DNA of 11,368 bases from JBKHXU01 sp046565865 (GCA_046565865.1 JBKHXU010000118.1:1-11368), one strand, 5' to 3'. Counted from the stretch's first letter, positions 1 through 6,203 are shown. Notes: generated by a model from the sequence alone, not told the origin. Made by a program: numbers and translations.

Positions 1-147
1 TTCACGTTCGGCGTCTATCTACTTTTTGGTGTTGAGCCGGCTCGTTTCTTCGCCAAAGTTTTTGCCGGCCCCATATCTTTGTGCGTTGCCGCAGTGTCGT
101 ATTTCTTGTTCCTGTCCCGGGAAAGTAAGGACACCAAGGTAAAGTGA
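1..147 (+). CDS. C-terminal end of a small membrane protein (partial, cassette-encoded)
   Basis: Frame 1 is open from the window edge to TGA at 145-147 and encodes 48 residues. Two hydrophobic stretches (roughly residues 1-9 and 22-43) are separated by a short segment with Pro, Arg and Lys. The protein ends in a charged tail rich in Lys, Asp, Glu and Ser, so this is the end of a membrane protein with at least one transmembrane helix. It stops seven bases before an attC inverse core, so it is the ORF of the first visible cassette. The start lies outside the window and I do not recognise the family. Confidence 0.6.
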   Translation, partial: FTFGVYLLFGVEPARFFAKVFAGPISLCVAAVSYFLFLSRESKDTKVK

Positions 148-153
148 GCAGCC

Positions 154-244
154 TCATAACATATAGCTCGAGCCGACGCCGTGACCCGACGGCGGCGCTT
201 CGCGGCTTTGTTCGCGGCCGGCGCGGCTCAGCAAAACGTTAGCT
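154..244 (+). other. attC recombination site 1
   Basis: The site runs from the inverse core TCATAAC (154-160) to the core GTTAGCT (238-244). The inner arms GAGCCG-A-CGCCG (169-180) and CGGCGCGGCTC pair perfectly except for one unpaired A, the extrahelical base that gives attC its strand polarity. The central part can fold further through GC-rich repeats. Length is about 91 bases. It closes the first, partial cassette. Confidence 0.8.
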
Positions 245-266
245 TTCCAAGATAGCGAGGAAACAA

Positions 267-791
267 ATGGACAAAATAACAATTGCGGACTGGCTCATGA
301 TTCTTGCTGTCCTGCTTGGACCAATAATCGCTGTCCGCCTCACTCGTTACCTTGACACCAAGAAGGAGGTTCGGGAGCGGAAGCTCGCAATTTTTAAGAA
401 ATTAATGGCCACGCGCGCGTATACGATTTCTTGGGACCACGTGGAGGCACTAAATCGAATTGATCTTGAGTTCGATAAAAGGAAGAAAAGCGAAAGAGCT
501 GTAATAGATGCTTGGAAAGAGTATCTCGATCTGCTTGGCAATAAGCAGTTGTCGCCAGAGCAATGGGGCGTTAAACGAGTCGATCTTTTAGTGGAGCTGC
601 TTCACAAAATGGCTATCGTCCTCGATTACGACTTTGATAAGACTCATATAAAAAATTCTACGTACTCTCCCATGGCACACGGACAGTTGGAGGAGCAGCA
701 GGCTGCGATTAGAAACGGAGTAATAGAGGTCCTTGAGGGTAAGCGGTCCATCCCAATGTTCGTAACGAATTTACCACCACAAGAAAGCTAA
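267..791 (+). CDS. DUF6680 family protein with one N-terminal membrane helix (cassette gene)
   Basis: The 174-residue protein has one hydrophobic segment at about residues 8-26, followed by a basic and charged stretch (RYLDTKKEVRERK). The rest is a soluble, helix-rich domain facing the cytoplasm under the positive-inside rule. I recognise the overall sequence, including the stretches WDHVEALNRIDLEFD, AWKEYLDLL, EQWGVKRVDLLVELLH and YDFDKTHIKN, as the DUF6680 family. Its function is unknown. The family is known to me mainly as a small membrane-anchored protein of accessory regions. ATG 267 is preceded by a GAGGA-type ribosome site seven bases upstream and lies 22 bases after the attC1 core. 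The stop codon TAA is embedded in the inverse core of attC2, a common cassette economy. Codon use is more AT-rich than in the min and lexA genes, consistent with transfer. Confidence 0.85.
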   Translation: MDKITIADWLMILAVLLGPIIAVRLTRYLDTKKEVRERKLAIFKKLMATRAYTISWDHVEALNRIDLEFDKRKKSERAVIDAWKEYLDLLGNKQLSPEQWGVKRVDLLVELLHKMAIVLDYDFDKTHIKNSTYSPMAHGQLEEQQAAIRNGVIEVLEGKRSIPMFVTNLPPQES

Positions 792-845
792 CAAACCCAT
801 CAAGCCGACGCCAAAAACCGGCGCGGCTTATGGGTAACGTTAGAT
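786..845 (+). other. attC recombination site 2 (59-base-element type)
   Basis: This is the clearest attC of the array, a compact 60-base site. The inverse core AGCTAAC (786-792) faces the core GTTAGAT (839-845). The arms ACCCAT-C-AAGCCG-A-CGCC and GGCGCGGCTTATGGGT pair fully, except for two extra bases (C and A) on the left arm, the expected extrahelical bases. The loop is only about five bases. The site overlaps the end of the DUF6680 gene, whose TAA is inside the inverse core. Confidence 0.92.
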
Positions 846-889
846 GGACGAAGCGGCCCTAGAGCTAACCCAAAGAAAGGAGAAATGCA

Positions 890-1162
890 ATGCCGAAGTT
901 TGTGATCGAACGTGAAATCCCCGGCGCAGGCAAGCTATCGCCAAAGGAGCTACAGGCCATCTCGCAGAAGTCGTGTGGCGTCCTACAGGAACTCGGACCC
1001 CAGGTCCAGTGGGTCCACAGCTACGTTACGGATGACAAGATCTACTGTGTGTACATCGCTCCAGACGAAGCGGCTGTTCGGAAGCATGCGGAGATGGGAG
1101 GATTCCCCGCGAACTCCATTTCCGAGGTTCGCTCTGTAATCGACCCGACAACCGCGGAGTGA
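890..1162 (+). CDS. DUF4242 family protein (SCO4226-like small protein, cassette gene)
   Basis: This 90-residue soluble protein matches the DUF4242 pattern. It opens with a beta strand MPKFVIEREIPGAG, then a helix with LSPKELQAISQKSC, then a strand motif VQWVHSYVTDDKIYCVYIAP. It ends with a helix containing E and H (RKHAEMGGFP) and a closing IDPTT. The family adopts a small ferredoxin-like fold, and a Streptomyces member (SCO4226) has been described as nickel-binding. Possible metal or redox residues here are Cys29, His43, Cys53 and His66. A metal role for this protein is inferred only from the family. A strong ribosome site (AAAGGAG) lies seven bases before ATG 890. The gene sits 45 bases after the attC2 core and is followed by a GGGGTCAGA palindrome rather than directly by its attC. 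Confidence 0.88.
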   Translation: MPKFVIEREIPGAGKLSPKELQAISQKSCGVLQELGPQVQWVHSYVTDDKIYCVYIAPDEAAVRKHAEMGGFPANSISEVRSVIDPTTAE

Positions 1163-1170
1163 GTAAAGTG

Positions 1171-1222
1171 GGGGTCAGAACACAGTTCTCGCTTATATGA
1201 GCCAAAATTGTGATCTGACCCC
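1171..1222. repeat. REP-like palindrome with GGGGTCAGA ends
   Basis: The inverted arms 1171-1187 and 1206-1222 both begin GGGGTCAGA when read inward and match at 15 of 17 positions. They are separated by 18 bases that also partly pair (CTCG/TGAG). Palindromes with this GGGGTCAGA terminus are dispersed in many proteobacterial genomes and can be moved by REP-associated or IS-type transposases. Here one lies nine bases after the stop of the DUF4242 gene, inside its cassette. It could also act as a transcript-end stem-loop. There is no U-tract, so an intrinsic terminator is not supported. Confidence 0.7.
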
Positions 1223-1253
1223 GTTGTTCCACCTGCCAAATCGATCCCGATCG

Positions 1254-1333
1254 TAGTAACGTTCATGACGACTCCCGCTGTTCCGCTGATTGAGTTGAAC
1301 CGACTTCAATCTGGCACATCGATGCCGTTAGGG
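1254..1333 (+). other. Probable degenerate attC site 3
   Basis: A core-like GTTAGGG (1327-1333) is preceded by TCGATGCC. Upstream, TAGTAAC (1254-1260) is followed by GTTCATGA. TAACG..CAT.GA in the left arm roughly complements TC.ATG.CGTTA in the right arm, with unpaired bases. A second stem, GATTGA/TCAATC, lies in the loop. The pairing is weaker than in the neighbouring sites, so this is a tentative call. It would close the DUF4242 cassette and open the rhodanese cassette. The palindrome at 1171-1222 then lies between the ORF and this site. Confidence 0.4.
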
Positions 1334-1388
1334 GCAGGGGGATTCCATATCGTTCGTTATGCGACAAAAGACTGAGGTCATAGAGGTC

Positions 1389-1781
1389 ATGGATGAACAA
1401 TTGAGTCACTACGAAAAGAAACTCGCTTTTGAGACCGATTCTTGGGATTTGAAGGTTGCCTTGGAATCCGGTGAAAGCATCATCGTCATTGATACTCGTT
1501 CACCGGAGGCGTATCAAAAGGAGCACATTCCGAGAGCAATCAATATTCCCCACCGGAAAATGAACGAAGAAACAACCAAGGGGCTCAATCGTACAGCACT
1601 GGTTGTCACGTATTGCGATGGCATCGGTTGCAATGCCTCCACTAAGGGCGCCCTGAATATGACGAAGCTGGGGTTCCAGGTTAAAGAACTAATCGGCGGT
1701 CTGGATTGGTGGAAAAGGGACGGCCACGAAACGGAAGGCGCGGCATCAAGCAGCAAAGCCGCGGCTTGCGGCGGCGAGTAA
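1389..1781 (+). CDS. Rhodanese-like domain protein (cassette gene)
   Basis: The protein is a single rhodanese domain of 130 residues from Met 1389. Rhodanese landmarks are the strand and loop IIVIDTRSPEAY (31-42) and the motif HIPRAINIP (46-54). The active-site loop is YCDGIGCNAS (75-84) with the presumed catalytic Cys76 and a second Cys81, followed by LGFQVKELIGGLDWWKRDG (94-112). Single-domain rhodaneses carry sulfane sulfur as a Cys persulfide; the physiological acceptor is unknown here. The C-terminus is a low-complexity Ala/Ser tail with a third cysteine (ACGGE). An in-frame ATG at 1359 would add ten residues, but it has no ribosome site. ATG 1389 has GAGGT ten bases upstream and matches the usual start of relatives, so I chose it. 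The gene ends nine bases before attC4. Confidence 0.88.
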   Translation: MDEQLSHYEKKLAFETDSWDLKVALESGESIIVIDTRSPEAYQKEHIPRAINIPHRKMNEETTKGLNRTALVVTYCDGIGCNASTKGALNMTKLGFQVKELIGGLDWWKRDGHETEGAASSSKAAACGGE

Positions 1782-1789
1782 ACAATGTC

Positions 1790-1867
1790 GCATAACAACG
1801 CGTTCAACACCGACTCGCAAAAGCGCGCTTCGCGCCACTTTTTCGCGAGTTAACGCGAACATTAGGC
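1790..1867 (+). other. attC recombination site 4 with a mutated crossover base
   Basis: The inverse core GCATAAC (1790-1796) and the core ATTAGGC (1861-1867) flank arms CGCGTT-C-AAC...ACTCGC and GCGAGTTAACGCG. These pair well apart from an extra C and a four-base bulge. The middle folds into a long hairpin built from GCAAAAGCGCGC and its near complement. The expected core is GTTAGGC. Here the G before the crossover is A, which may lower or abolish recombination at this joint. Confidence 0.82.
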
Positions 1868-1886
1868 CATTACAAACGAGGTCAAG

Positions 1887-2450
1887 ATGAATTCACGGTT
1901 GTTCACGTTCGTCGGTGGAGATGCTGGTATTTGGCGTGTTGCTCGAATGGAAGCGGTCGTAGGAGAGCCAATCCCAGAGGCAAAAAGGCTCAACATTGTT
2001 CCGGGCCAGGAATTTCAAACTCATCGACAGGCTAGTTGGGTGCTTAGGGGCATAACCAGTAACGAACGCTACGTGGTGCGCGATGAGAAAGACCAACTCG
2101 TGGCGAAGCAGCCTGGTTTGGACCGTCCCGAGGCCGTGCGCGCCGCACTGATCCCCATTCGAAAAAACGCCGCTTGGTGGGGCCTGCCCCAAGACGAACG
2201 GCGGAGGGTGTTTGAGGAACAATCCAAACATGTTGCCATCGGACTTCAATATTTGCCCGCTGTGGCCCGCCGACTTCATCACTGCCGCGATCTGGGTGAG
2301 AACGAGCCGTTTGATTTCTTAACTTGGTTTGAGTACGCCCCAGCCAATGAATCGGCATTCGATAGGTTGGTGACAGAGCTTCGCGCGTCGGAGGAGTGGA
2401 AATATGTGGATAGGGAAATTGATATCCGCCTCGTGCGGGAACCGGCCTAA
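1887..2450 (+). CDS. cld: Chlorite dismutase family haem protein, short (lineage II) type (cassette gene)
   Basis: At 187 residues this is the length of the dimeric lineage II chlorite dismutases, like that of Nitrobacter winogradskyi, and shorter than the longer lineage I enzymes. Family blocks are WVLRGITSNERYV (51-63), AALIPIRKNAAWWGL (86-100), DERRRVFEEQSKHVAIGL (103-120) and PFDFLTWFEYAP (141-152). They are followed by WKYVDREIDIRLVR near the end. His115 fits the proximal haem ligand. Arg128 lies 13 residues later, where the distal catalytic arginine sits; in coproheme decarboxylase (HemQ) that position is Gln. Both key residues for splitting chlorite to chloride and O2 are therefore present. 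There is no signal peptide, so it should be cytoplasmic. GAGGT lies five bases before ATG 1887. The stop TAA is inside the inverse core of attC5. The real substrate in this host is unproven; detoxification of chlorite is the inference. Confidence 0.9.
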   Translation: MNSRLFTFVGGDAGIWRVARMEAVVGEPIPEAKRLNIVPGQEFQTHRQASWVLRGITSNERYVVRDEKDQLVAKQPGLDRPEAVRAALIPIRKNAAWWGLPQDERRRVFEEQSKHVAIGLQYLPAVARRLHHCRDLGENEPFDFLTWFEYAPANESAFDRLVTELRASEEWKYVDREIDIRLVREPA

Positions 2451-2502
2451 CTCGGCGCTCCACGCGACCGGCTGCGCCGGCGCGTGAGCTTTATCGTTCT
2501 AT
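2445..2502 (+). other. attC recombination site 5 with a degenerate right core
   Basis: The inverse core GCCTAAC (2445-2451) contains the stop codon of the chlorite dismutase gene. The arms GCTC-C-ACGCG and CGCGTGAGC pair with one unpaired C. The inner ACCGGCTGCGCCGG forms a tight GC hairpin. The right core should read GTTAGGC-like but is GTTCTAT (2496-2502). This suggests decay of the last joint of the array. Confidence 0.75.
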
Positions 2503-2526
2503 TTCCTCGGCGATCAGGAGGCAGTC

Positions 2527-2871
2527 ATGCCGAGACAAACAGCAATTAGGATCAATATTCGGAGATTTGCGATCGAGAACTTAGAAGAGATCCCGAGTAA
2601 TCGGGCTCTAATGCGTTGTGCTACTCGCGATTGGGGGGACGTCGGAAGACTGACAGATATCCCATATACGCTGCGCATAACGACTTCGGGCCTGGGACGC
2701 CGTACAGGTTCTGGTGCCTCAAATCTTTCCGGCATGATTCGATTCCGTACCTCGCTCAATCGGTTGACACACGGCTGCACGCCATCTTCGCTGCCCTATT
2801 TCCCCCACGGCGGGCGGTGGGAGCCTGAATTCACCTCGGTGTATATTGGTCGGCATTCGATTCATGGATGA
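2527..2871 (+). CDS. Hypothetical protein, doubtful ORF after the last attC
   Basis: The stretch 2503-2867 has no recognised gene. Its one candidate is this 114-residue ORF. In its favour, AGGAGG lies five bases before ATG 2527, and the start is 25 bases after the attC5 core, exactly where a sixth cassette ORF would begin. Against it, the product resembles no family I know and is rich in Arg, Ser, Thr and Gly. It shows no clear domain and overlaps the start of the next gene by four bases, and no attC follows it. The first 40 residues (helix-like, with IRRFAIENLEEIPSNRALM) look more protein-like than the rest. It could therefore be a cassette gene frameshifted or truncated by loss of its attC. 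No other feature is supported in this stretch. Confidence 0.35.
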   Translation: MPRQTAIRINIRRFAIENLEEIPSNRALMRCATRDWGDVGRLTDIPYTLRITTSGLGRRTGSGASNLSGMIRFRTSLNRLTHGCTPSSLPYFPHGGRWEPEFTSVYIGRHSIHG

Positions 2872-3359
2872 ACACGGTGGCCCTCCACGGAAACAGGCGC
2901 AAGGCAACGGCAGCCGGCATTCTGCTCGGCGTCGGCTTGGGCGGGTTTGTCGACGGAATCGTGCTGCATCAAATTCTGCAATGGCACAACATGGTGTCGA
3001 ACTGGGTTCCTCCGACGACGATGGAAGCCATGAGCCTCAATATGATGTGGGATGGCATCTTCCACGCCTGCGTTTGGATCGTCACGCTGATCGGTGCGCT
3101 GCTACTCTGGAGCGCGGCGTTTCATGGGGACGATATTCCGTCACTGCAGTCGTTCGTCGGGCAAATGCTTCTGGGCTGGGGTTCGTTCAATTTGATCGAA
3201 GGCATCGTCGATCATCATATCCTCGCGGTGCACTACGTCCGCCAGGTGCCGGACTACACGATTTATAACGTCACCTTTCTCGTCGTCGGCGGGGTTTTGT
3301 TCATCCTGGTGGGATGGACGCTGATGCGCGCGGGTCGCAAGACGTTGCCCCCGATGTAG
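2868..3359 (+). CDS. DUF2243 family four-helix membrane protein
   Basis: The 163-residue protein has four hydrophobic segments at about residues 14-36, 62-84, 94-113 and 131-153, so it is an inner-membrane protein. Conserved polar residues sit in or beside the helices. These are Asp29, His34 and His40 (DGIVLHQILQWHN), Asp62 and His66 (WDGIFHA), and Asp115, His116 and His117 (VDHHIL). This pattern is typical of DUF2243 and suggests metal or haem contact within the membrane, but no function is established. ATG 2868 has no good ribosome site. A TATATT at 2842-2847 might be a -10 element with a very short leader, without a convincing -35. The gene is followed 26 bases later by the DUF72 gene on the same strand and may be cotranscribed with it. 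Confidence 0.88.
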   Translation: MNTVALHGNRRKATAAGILLGVGLGGFVDGIVLHQILQWHNMVSNWVPPTTMEAMSLNMMWDGIFHACVWIVTLIGALLLWSAAFHGDDIPSLQSFVGQMLLGWGSFNLIEGIVDHHILAVHYVRQVPDYTIYNVTFLVVGGVLFILVGWTLMRAGRKTLPPM

Positions 3360-3385
3360 CCGGCACGGTGAACCGCGCGGGCGTC

Positions 3386-4378
3386 ATGGGTAACGTCTAC
3401 ATCGGCATCTCGGGTTGGCGCTATGCGCCGTGGCGCGGCGTGTTCTACCCCAAAGACCTCGCACAAGACCGCGAGCTCGAGTTCGCTTCGCGCGCGCTGC
3501 ATTCGATCGAGATAAACGGGTCGTTTTATTCGTTGCAGCGGCCGGAGAGTTACGCCGCCTGGTATGCGGCGACGCCGCCGGGGTTCGTCTTTAGCGTCAA
3601 AGGCAATCGCTTCATCACCCACATTCGTCGGCTGCGTGATGTTGAACAGCCGCTGGCGAACGTGCTTGCCTCGGGTGTGTTCAATCTCAAGGAAAAACTG
3701 GGGCCGATGTTGTGGCAACTGCCGCCGTCGTTTCGCTTCGATGCGGAGGTGATCGAACACTTTTTAAGTCTTCTGCCGCACGATACCGAACAGGCGTTGG
3801 CACTGGCGCGTAAACGCGGCGCTCGCATGAAGGGCCGCAGCCGGCTGGCGATCGATGCCAATCGGCCGTTGCGGCATGCGATGGAGATTCGGCATGAAAG
3901 CTTCGTCGATGCTGCGTTCATTGCGCTGTTGCGCAAGTATCGGGTGGCGCTAGTGGTGGCGGATACGGCCGGCAAGTGGCCGGACCATCAGGACGTGACG
4001 GCGGACTTTATGTATCTGCGGTTGCACGGCGAAGAGGAGCTGTACGCCAGCGGCTACACCGATGAAGCGCTCGACCGCTGGGCGGCGCGCATCCGCGCCT
4101 GGCATGCGGGTGGTGAATCGGCCGATGCCAAGCGCATGTCGAACGAACCGGCGCCGCGGGCGACGCAGCGCGACGTGTATTGTTACTTCGATAACGACGT
4201 GAAGGTGCGCGCGCCCTTCGACGCGCGGCGTTTGGCCGAGAGACTTGGCTTGGCGCGGGGACTGGCGCCGCTAACCGAATTTGGCAAACCAAAACCGGAG
4301 CGCGCGCGGCGATCGCCGCCGTATCGTTTCGCCCGATCGCCCCGCGGCGAACACGCGGACGGCACGCCGCGCAAGTGA
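3386..4378 (+). CDS. DUF72 (YecE-like) family protein
   Basis: The protein has 330 residues from Met 3386 and the TIM-barrel-like DUF72 pattern. It opens with VYIGISGWRYAPWRGVFYP, followed by LHSIEINGSFYSLQRPESY and FVFSVKGNRFITH. Next come KLGPMLWQLPPSFRFD, the strand MEIRHESF and the segment WPDHQDVTADFMYLRLHG. The closing motif is DVYCYFDNDVKVRAPFDA. The biochemical role of DUF72 is not known. The open frame extends to 3314 inside the DUF2243 gene, but those 24 extra residues are unlike the family and overlap the upstream gene. ATG 3386, whose product begins MGNVYIG, was preferred. The C-terminal 40 residues are rich in Arg and Pro and probably disordered. It converges with minE, with only 18 bases between the stops and no visible terminator. 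Confidence 0.9.
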   Translation: MGNVYIGISGWRYAPWRGVFYPKDLAQDRELEFASRALHSIEINGSFYSLQRPESYAAWYAATPPGFVFSVKGNRFITHIRRLRDVEQPLANVLASGVFNLKEKLGPMLWQLPPSFRFDAEVIEHFLSLLPHDTEQALALARKRGARMKGRSRLAIDANRPLRHAMEIRHESFVDAAFIALLRKYRVALVVADTAGKWPDHQDVTADFMYLRLHGEEELYASGYTDEALDRWAARIRAWHAGGESADAKRMSNEPAPRATQRDVYCYFDNDVKVRAPFDARRLAERLGLARGLAPLTEFGKPKPERARRSPPYRFARSPRGEHADGTPRK

Positions 4379-4396
4379 CGCACCGCCGAACGCGAT

Positions 4397-4657
4397 TTAG
4401 GCCGCCTTCTCCGGCAACAGCGTGACGTTGAGTTCGAGCACTTCGCAGTCGCCGTCGCGGTCGAGTTCGATCTTGACCGCGTCCTGGTCGATTGCGACGT
4501 ACTTGCGGATGACGTTGAGCAACTCCTCTTTCAGCAACGGCAAATAATCCGGGCCGCCGCGCGGCGCGCGCTCGCGCGCGACGATGATCTGCAACCGTTC
4601 CTTGGCGACCGAGGCGCTCTTTTTGCGCTGGGAACGAAAGTAGTTAAAAAATTTCAT
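4397..4657 (-). CDS. minE: Cell division topological specificity factor MinE
   Basis: The 86-residue length is typical for MinE. The N-terminal part (MKFFNYF, then a basic stretch and SASVAKERLQIIVARER at about 15-31) is the membrane-targeting and anti-MinCD region that contacts MinD. The C-terminal half, with LKEELLNVIRKYVAIDQDAVKIELDRDGD, is the dimerising topological-specificity domain. MinE stimulates the MinD ATPase and drives the pole-to-pole oscillation that keeps MinC away from midcell. It starts three bases after the minD stop and is the last gene of minCDE. Confidence 0.97.
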   Translation of the reverse strand: MKFFNYFRSQRKKSASVAKERLQIIVARERAPRGGPDYLPLLKEELLNVIRKYVAIDQDAVKIELDRDGDCEVLELNVTLLPEKAA

Positions 4658-4660
4658 GGG

Positions 4661-5467
4661 CTAGGTCCCGAACAACCGGCCGAGGATGCCGCGCTTTTCC
4701 ATCAGGAACCGGTGCGGCCGTTCCTCGCCGAGGTAGCGCGCGACCGCGTCGCGATACGCCTGGCCGGCGTCGCTCGCCTCGTCGAGGATCACGGGGACGC
4801 CGGAGTTCGACGCCTGCAGCACCGATTTGGACTCGGGGATCACGCCGAGCAGGTCGATCGACAGGATCTCGCGCACGTCGTCCACGCTCAACATCTCGCC
4901 CTTCTGCACCCGCGCCGGCGAGTAGCGGGTCAACAGCAGATGCTCCTTCACGCGCCCGTCGTTGCGCTCGGCGCGCCGGGTCTTGCTCGCCAGGATGCCG
5001 AGGATGCGGTCGGAATCGCGCACCGATGACACCTCCGGGTTGGTGACGACGATGGCGTCGTCCGCGAAATACGCCGCCAATTGCGCCCCGCGCTCGATGC
5101 CGGCCGGGGAATCGCACACGATGAAGTCGAAGTCCTTGGCCAGCTCGTCGAGCACGCGCTCGACGCCGTCTTTGCTGAGCGCGTCTTTGTCGCGCGTCTG
5201 CGACGCCGGCAAAATCGCGAGATTGTCGACGCGCTTGTCCTTGATCAGCGCCTGGTTCAGATTCGCCTCGCGATTGATCACGTTGACGAAGTCGTACACC
5301 ACGCGCCGCTCGCAGCCCATGATGAGATCGAGATTGCGCAGCCCGACATCGAAGTCGATGACCGCCGTCTTCTTACCCGCCTGCGCTAAACCGGTGGCGA
5401 TGGCGGCGCTGGTGGTGGTCTTGCCCACCCCGCCCTTGCCGGACGTCACTACGATGATTCTTGCCAC
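4661..5467 (-). CDS. minD: Septum site-determining ATPase MinD
   Basis: The 268-residue protein starts at GTG (5465-5467), with a perfect GGAGG six bases upstream. The open frame runs further 5' to 5689, but that extension is antisense-like sequence inside minC and lacks MinD character. The deviant Walker A motif KGGVGKTT spans residues 11-18, with the signature Lys11 and catalytic Lys16. It is followed by VIDFDVGLRNLDLIMG and FDFIVCDSPAGIERGA (Walker B region). The C-terminal KRGILGRLFGT is the amphipathic helix that inserts into the membrane when ATP is bound. MinD recruits MinC to the membrane and is released by MinE. It lies 19 bases downstream of minC and three bases before minE. Confidence 0.98.
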   Translation of the reverse strand: MARIIVVTSGKGGVGKTTTSAAIATGLAQAGKKTAVIDFDVGLRNLDLIMGCERRVVYDFVNVINREANLNQALIKDKRVDNLAILPASQTRDKDALSKDGVERVLDELAKDFDFIVCDSPAGIERGAQLAAYFADDAIVVTNPEVSSVRDSDRILGILASKTRRAERNDGRVKEHLLLTRYSPARVQKGEMLSVDDVREILSIDLLGVIPESKSVLQASNSGVPVILDEASDAGQAYRDAVARYLGEERPHRFLMEKRGILGRLFGT

Positions 5468-5486
5468 GGTGTTCCTCCAAATAACG

Positions 5487-6203
5487 TCATAACGGTTCGA
5501 TCGCGAGGCTTTCCCCGCGCAGCACGATCTGCACCGGAGCGCCGCGATCGGATTCCTGAATTTTTTCGCTGATCCAGTAGTGGCCGGCGATGGACACGAG
5601 TTCGGCATCGAGCTCACGGCAGAAAATGCGCGCGCTCGCGTCGCCATTGACGCCGGCGAGCGCGCGCCCGCGCAGCGCGCCGTATACATGGATGTTGCCG
5701 TCGGCCATGATCTCGGCGCCGGGGCTGACGGTACTGACCACGATCAGGTCCCCGTCCTTGGCGTACACCTGTTGGCCGGAGCGCACCGGTTCGGTCACGA
5801 GCCGGTTGGCGGTATGCGGCACGGCGGCGGATTCCTTGGTCGATTTGCGCCGGCCGGTGCCGAGGGCGCCGGACATCACTCCAATGCCGACCCCGGCGGC
5901 GATGCCGCACAACACCTCGCCCGCGCCGCGCATGCCGACGGGCACGAAGCTGCGTTCGCGCAGCAGCCGGTCGAGGCGCGCGATGTCGAACGCGCGCTGC
6001 GCCTCGGGCGATAACGCCTCGAAGTCGAGCAGCACCGGGAAGTTTTGAAACAGATCGGGGGCGGTCGCGATCTTGGCGTCGAGCTGGCGGCTGAAGAGAT
6101 CGAGATCCGGCGTCAGCAGACGCAGCACCGACAGCGTGAGCATGCGCCCCTTGAGCTCGAATGCCTTCGCTGCCTGCGGAGAAAAATTGTGAACGAGGGC
6201 CAT
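5487..6203 (-). CDS. minC: Septum formation inhibitor MinC
   Basis: The 238-residue protein has two domains. The N-terminal domain (AFELKGRMLTLSVLRLL at about 14-30, then LDFEAL) inhibits FtsZ polymerisation. The C-terminal beta-helix carries the MinD-binding signature EPVRSGQQVYAKDGDLIVV (about 138-156), followed by GAEIMADGNIHVYG and RGRALAGVNGDASARIFC. The linker near residues 95-130 is Gly, Ala and Ser rich. The start at 6203 is supported by the usual short leader before AFELKG, but its ribosome site is weak. It is the first gene of minCDE, 139 bases downstream of imuB with no obvious terminator between them. Confidence 0.96.
   Translation of the reverse strand: MALVHNFSPQAAKAFELKGRMLTLSVLRLLTPDLDLFSRQLDAKIATAPDLFQNFPVLLDFEALSPEAQRAFDIARLDRLLRERSFVPVGMRGAGEVLCGIAAGVGIGVMSGALGTGRRKSTKESAAVPHTANRLVTEPVRSGQQVYAKDGDLIVVSTVSPGAEIMADGNIHVYGALRGRALAGVNGDASARIFCRELDAELVSIAGHYWISEKIQESDRGAPVQIVLRGESLAIEPL

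Larger units (their letters stand above)
1..2502 (+). mobile_element. Integron gene-cassette array, distal part
   Basis: Five short, unrelated ORFs lie on the same strand. Each is followed at once by an attC-like imperfect palindrome bounded by a ...AAC inverse core and a GTTRRRY-like core. Taking the G/TT crossover, the cassette joints fall near 238/239, 839/840, 1327/1328 (weak), about 1861 and about 2496. Each full cassette holds one ORF starting 22 to 62 bases after the joint (1389 start used for the rhodanese), which is the normal cassette layout. No integrase gene or attI site is visible; cassette polarity places them left of base 1. Base composition is clearly more AT-rich than in the right part of the window, as expected for acquired cassettes. 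The array ends at or just after 2502, since no later attC was found before the chromosomal-looking genes. Confidence 0.85.

Noticed and set aside
1171..1222. Intrinsic terminator after the DUF4242 gene
   Set aside because: The stem-loop has no T-run on either strand and its ends match a dispersed repeat type, so a repeat is the better call.
1..2502. Integron integrase, attI or CRISPR array
   Set aside because: No tyrosine recombinase motif and no regularly spaced direct repeats were seen; the palindromes are attC sites and one REP-like element.
2764..2769. Perfect TTGACA box upstream of the DUF2243 gene
   Set aside because: No -10-like sequence lies 16 to 18 bases downstream, so the match is probably chance.
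4644..5117. 157-residue minus-strand frame inside minD
   Set aside because: Its composition is Arg, Gly and Pro rich, typical of a shifted frame in GC-rich DNA, and minD occupies the same bases.
5468..5689. N-terminal extension of MinD
   Set aside because: It lies inside minC and has no MinD similarity. The GTG at 5465-5467 has a perfect ribosome site and begins the known MinD sequence.
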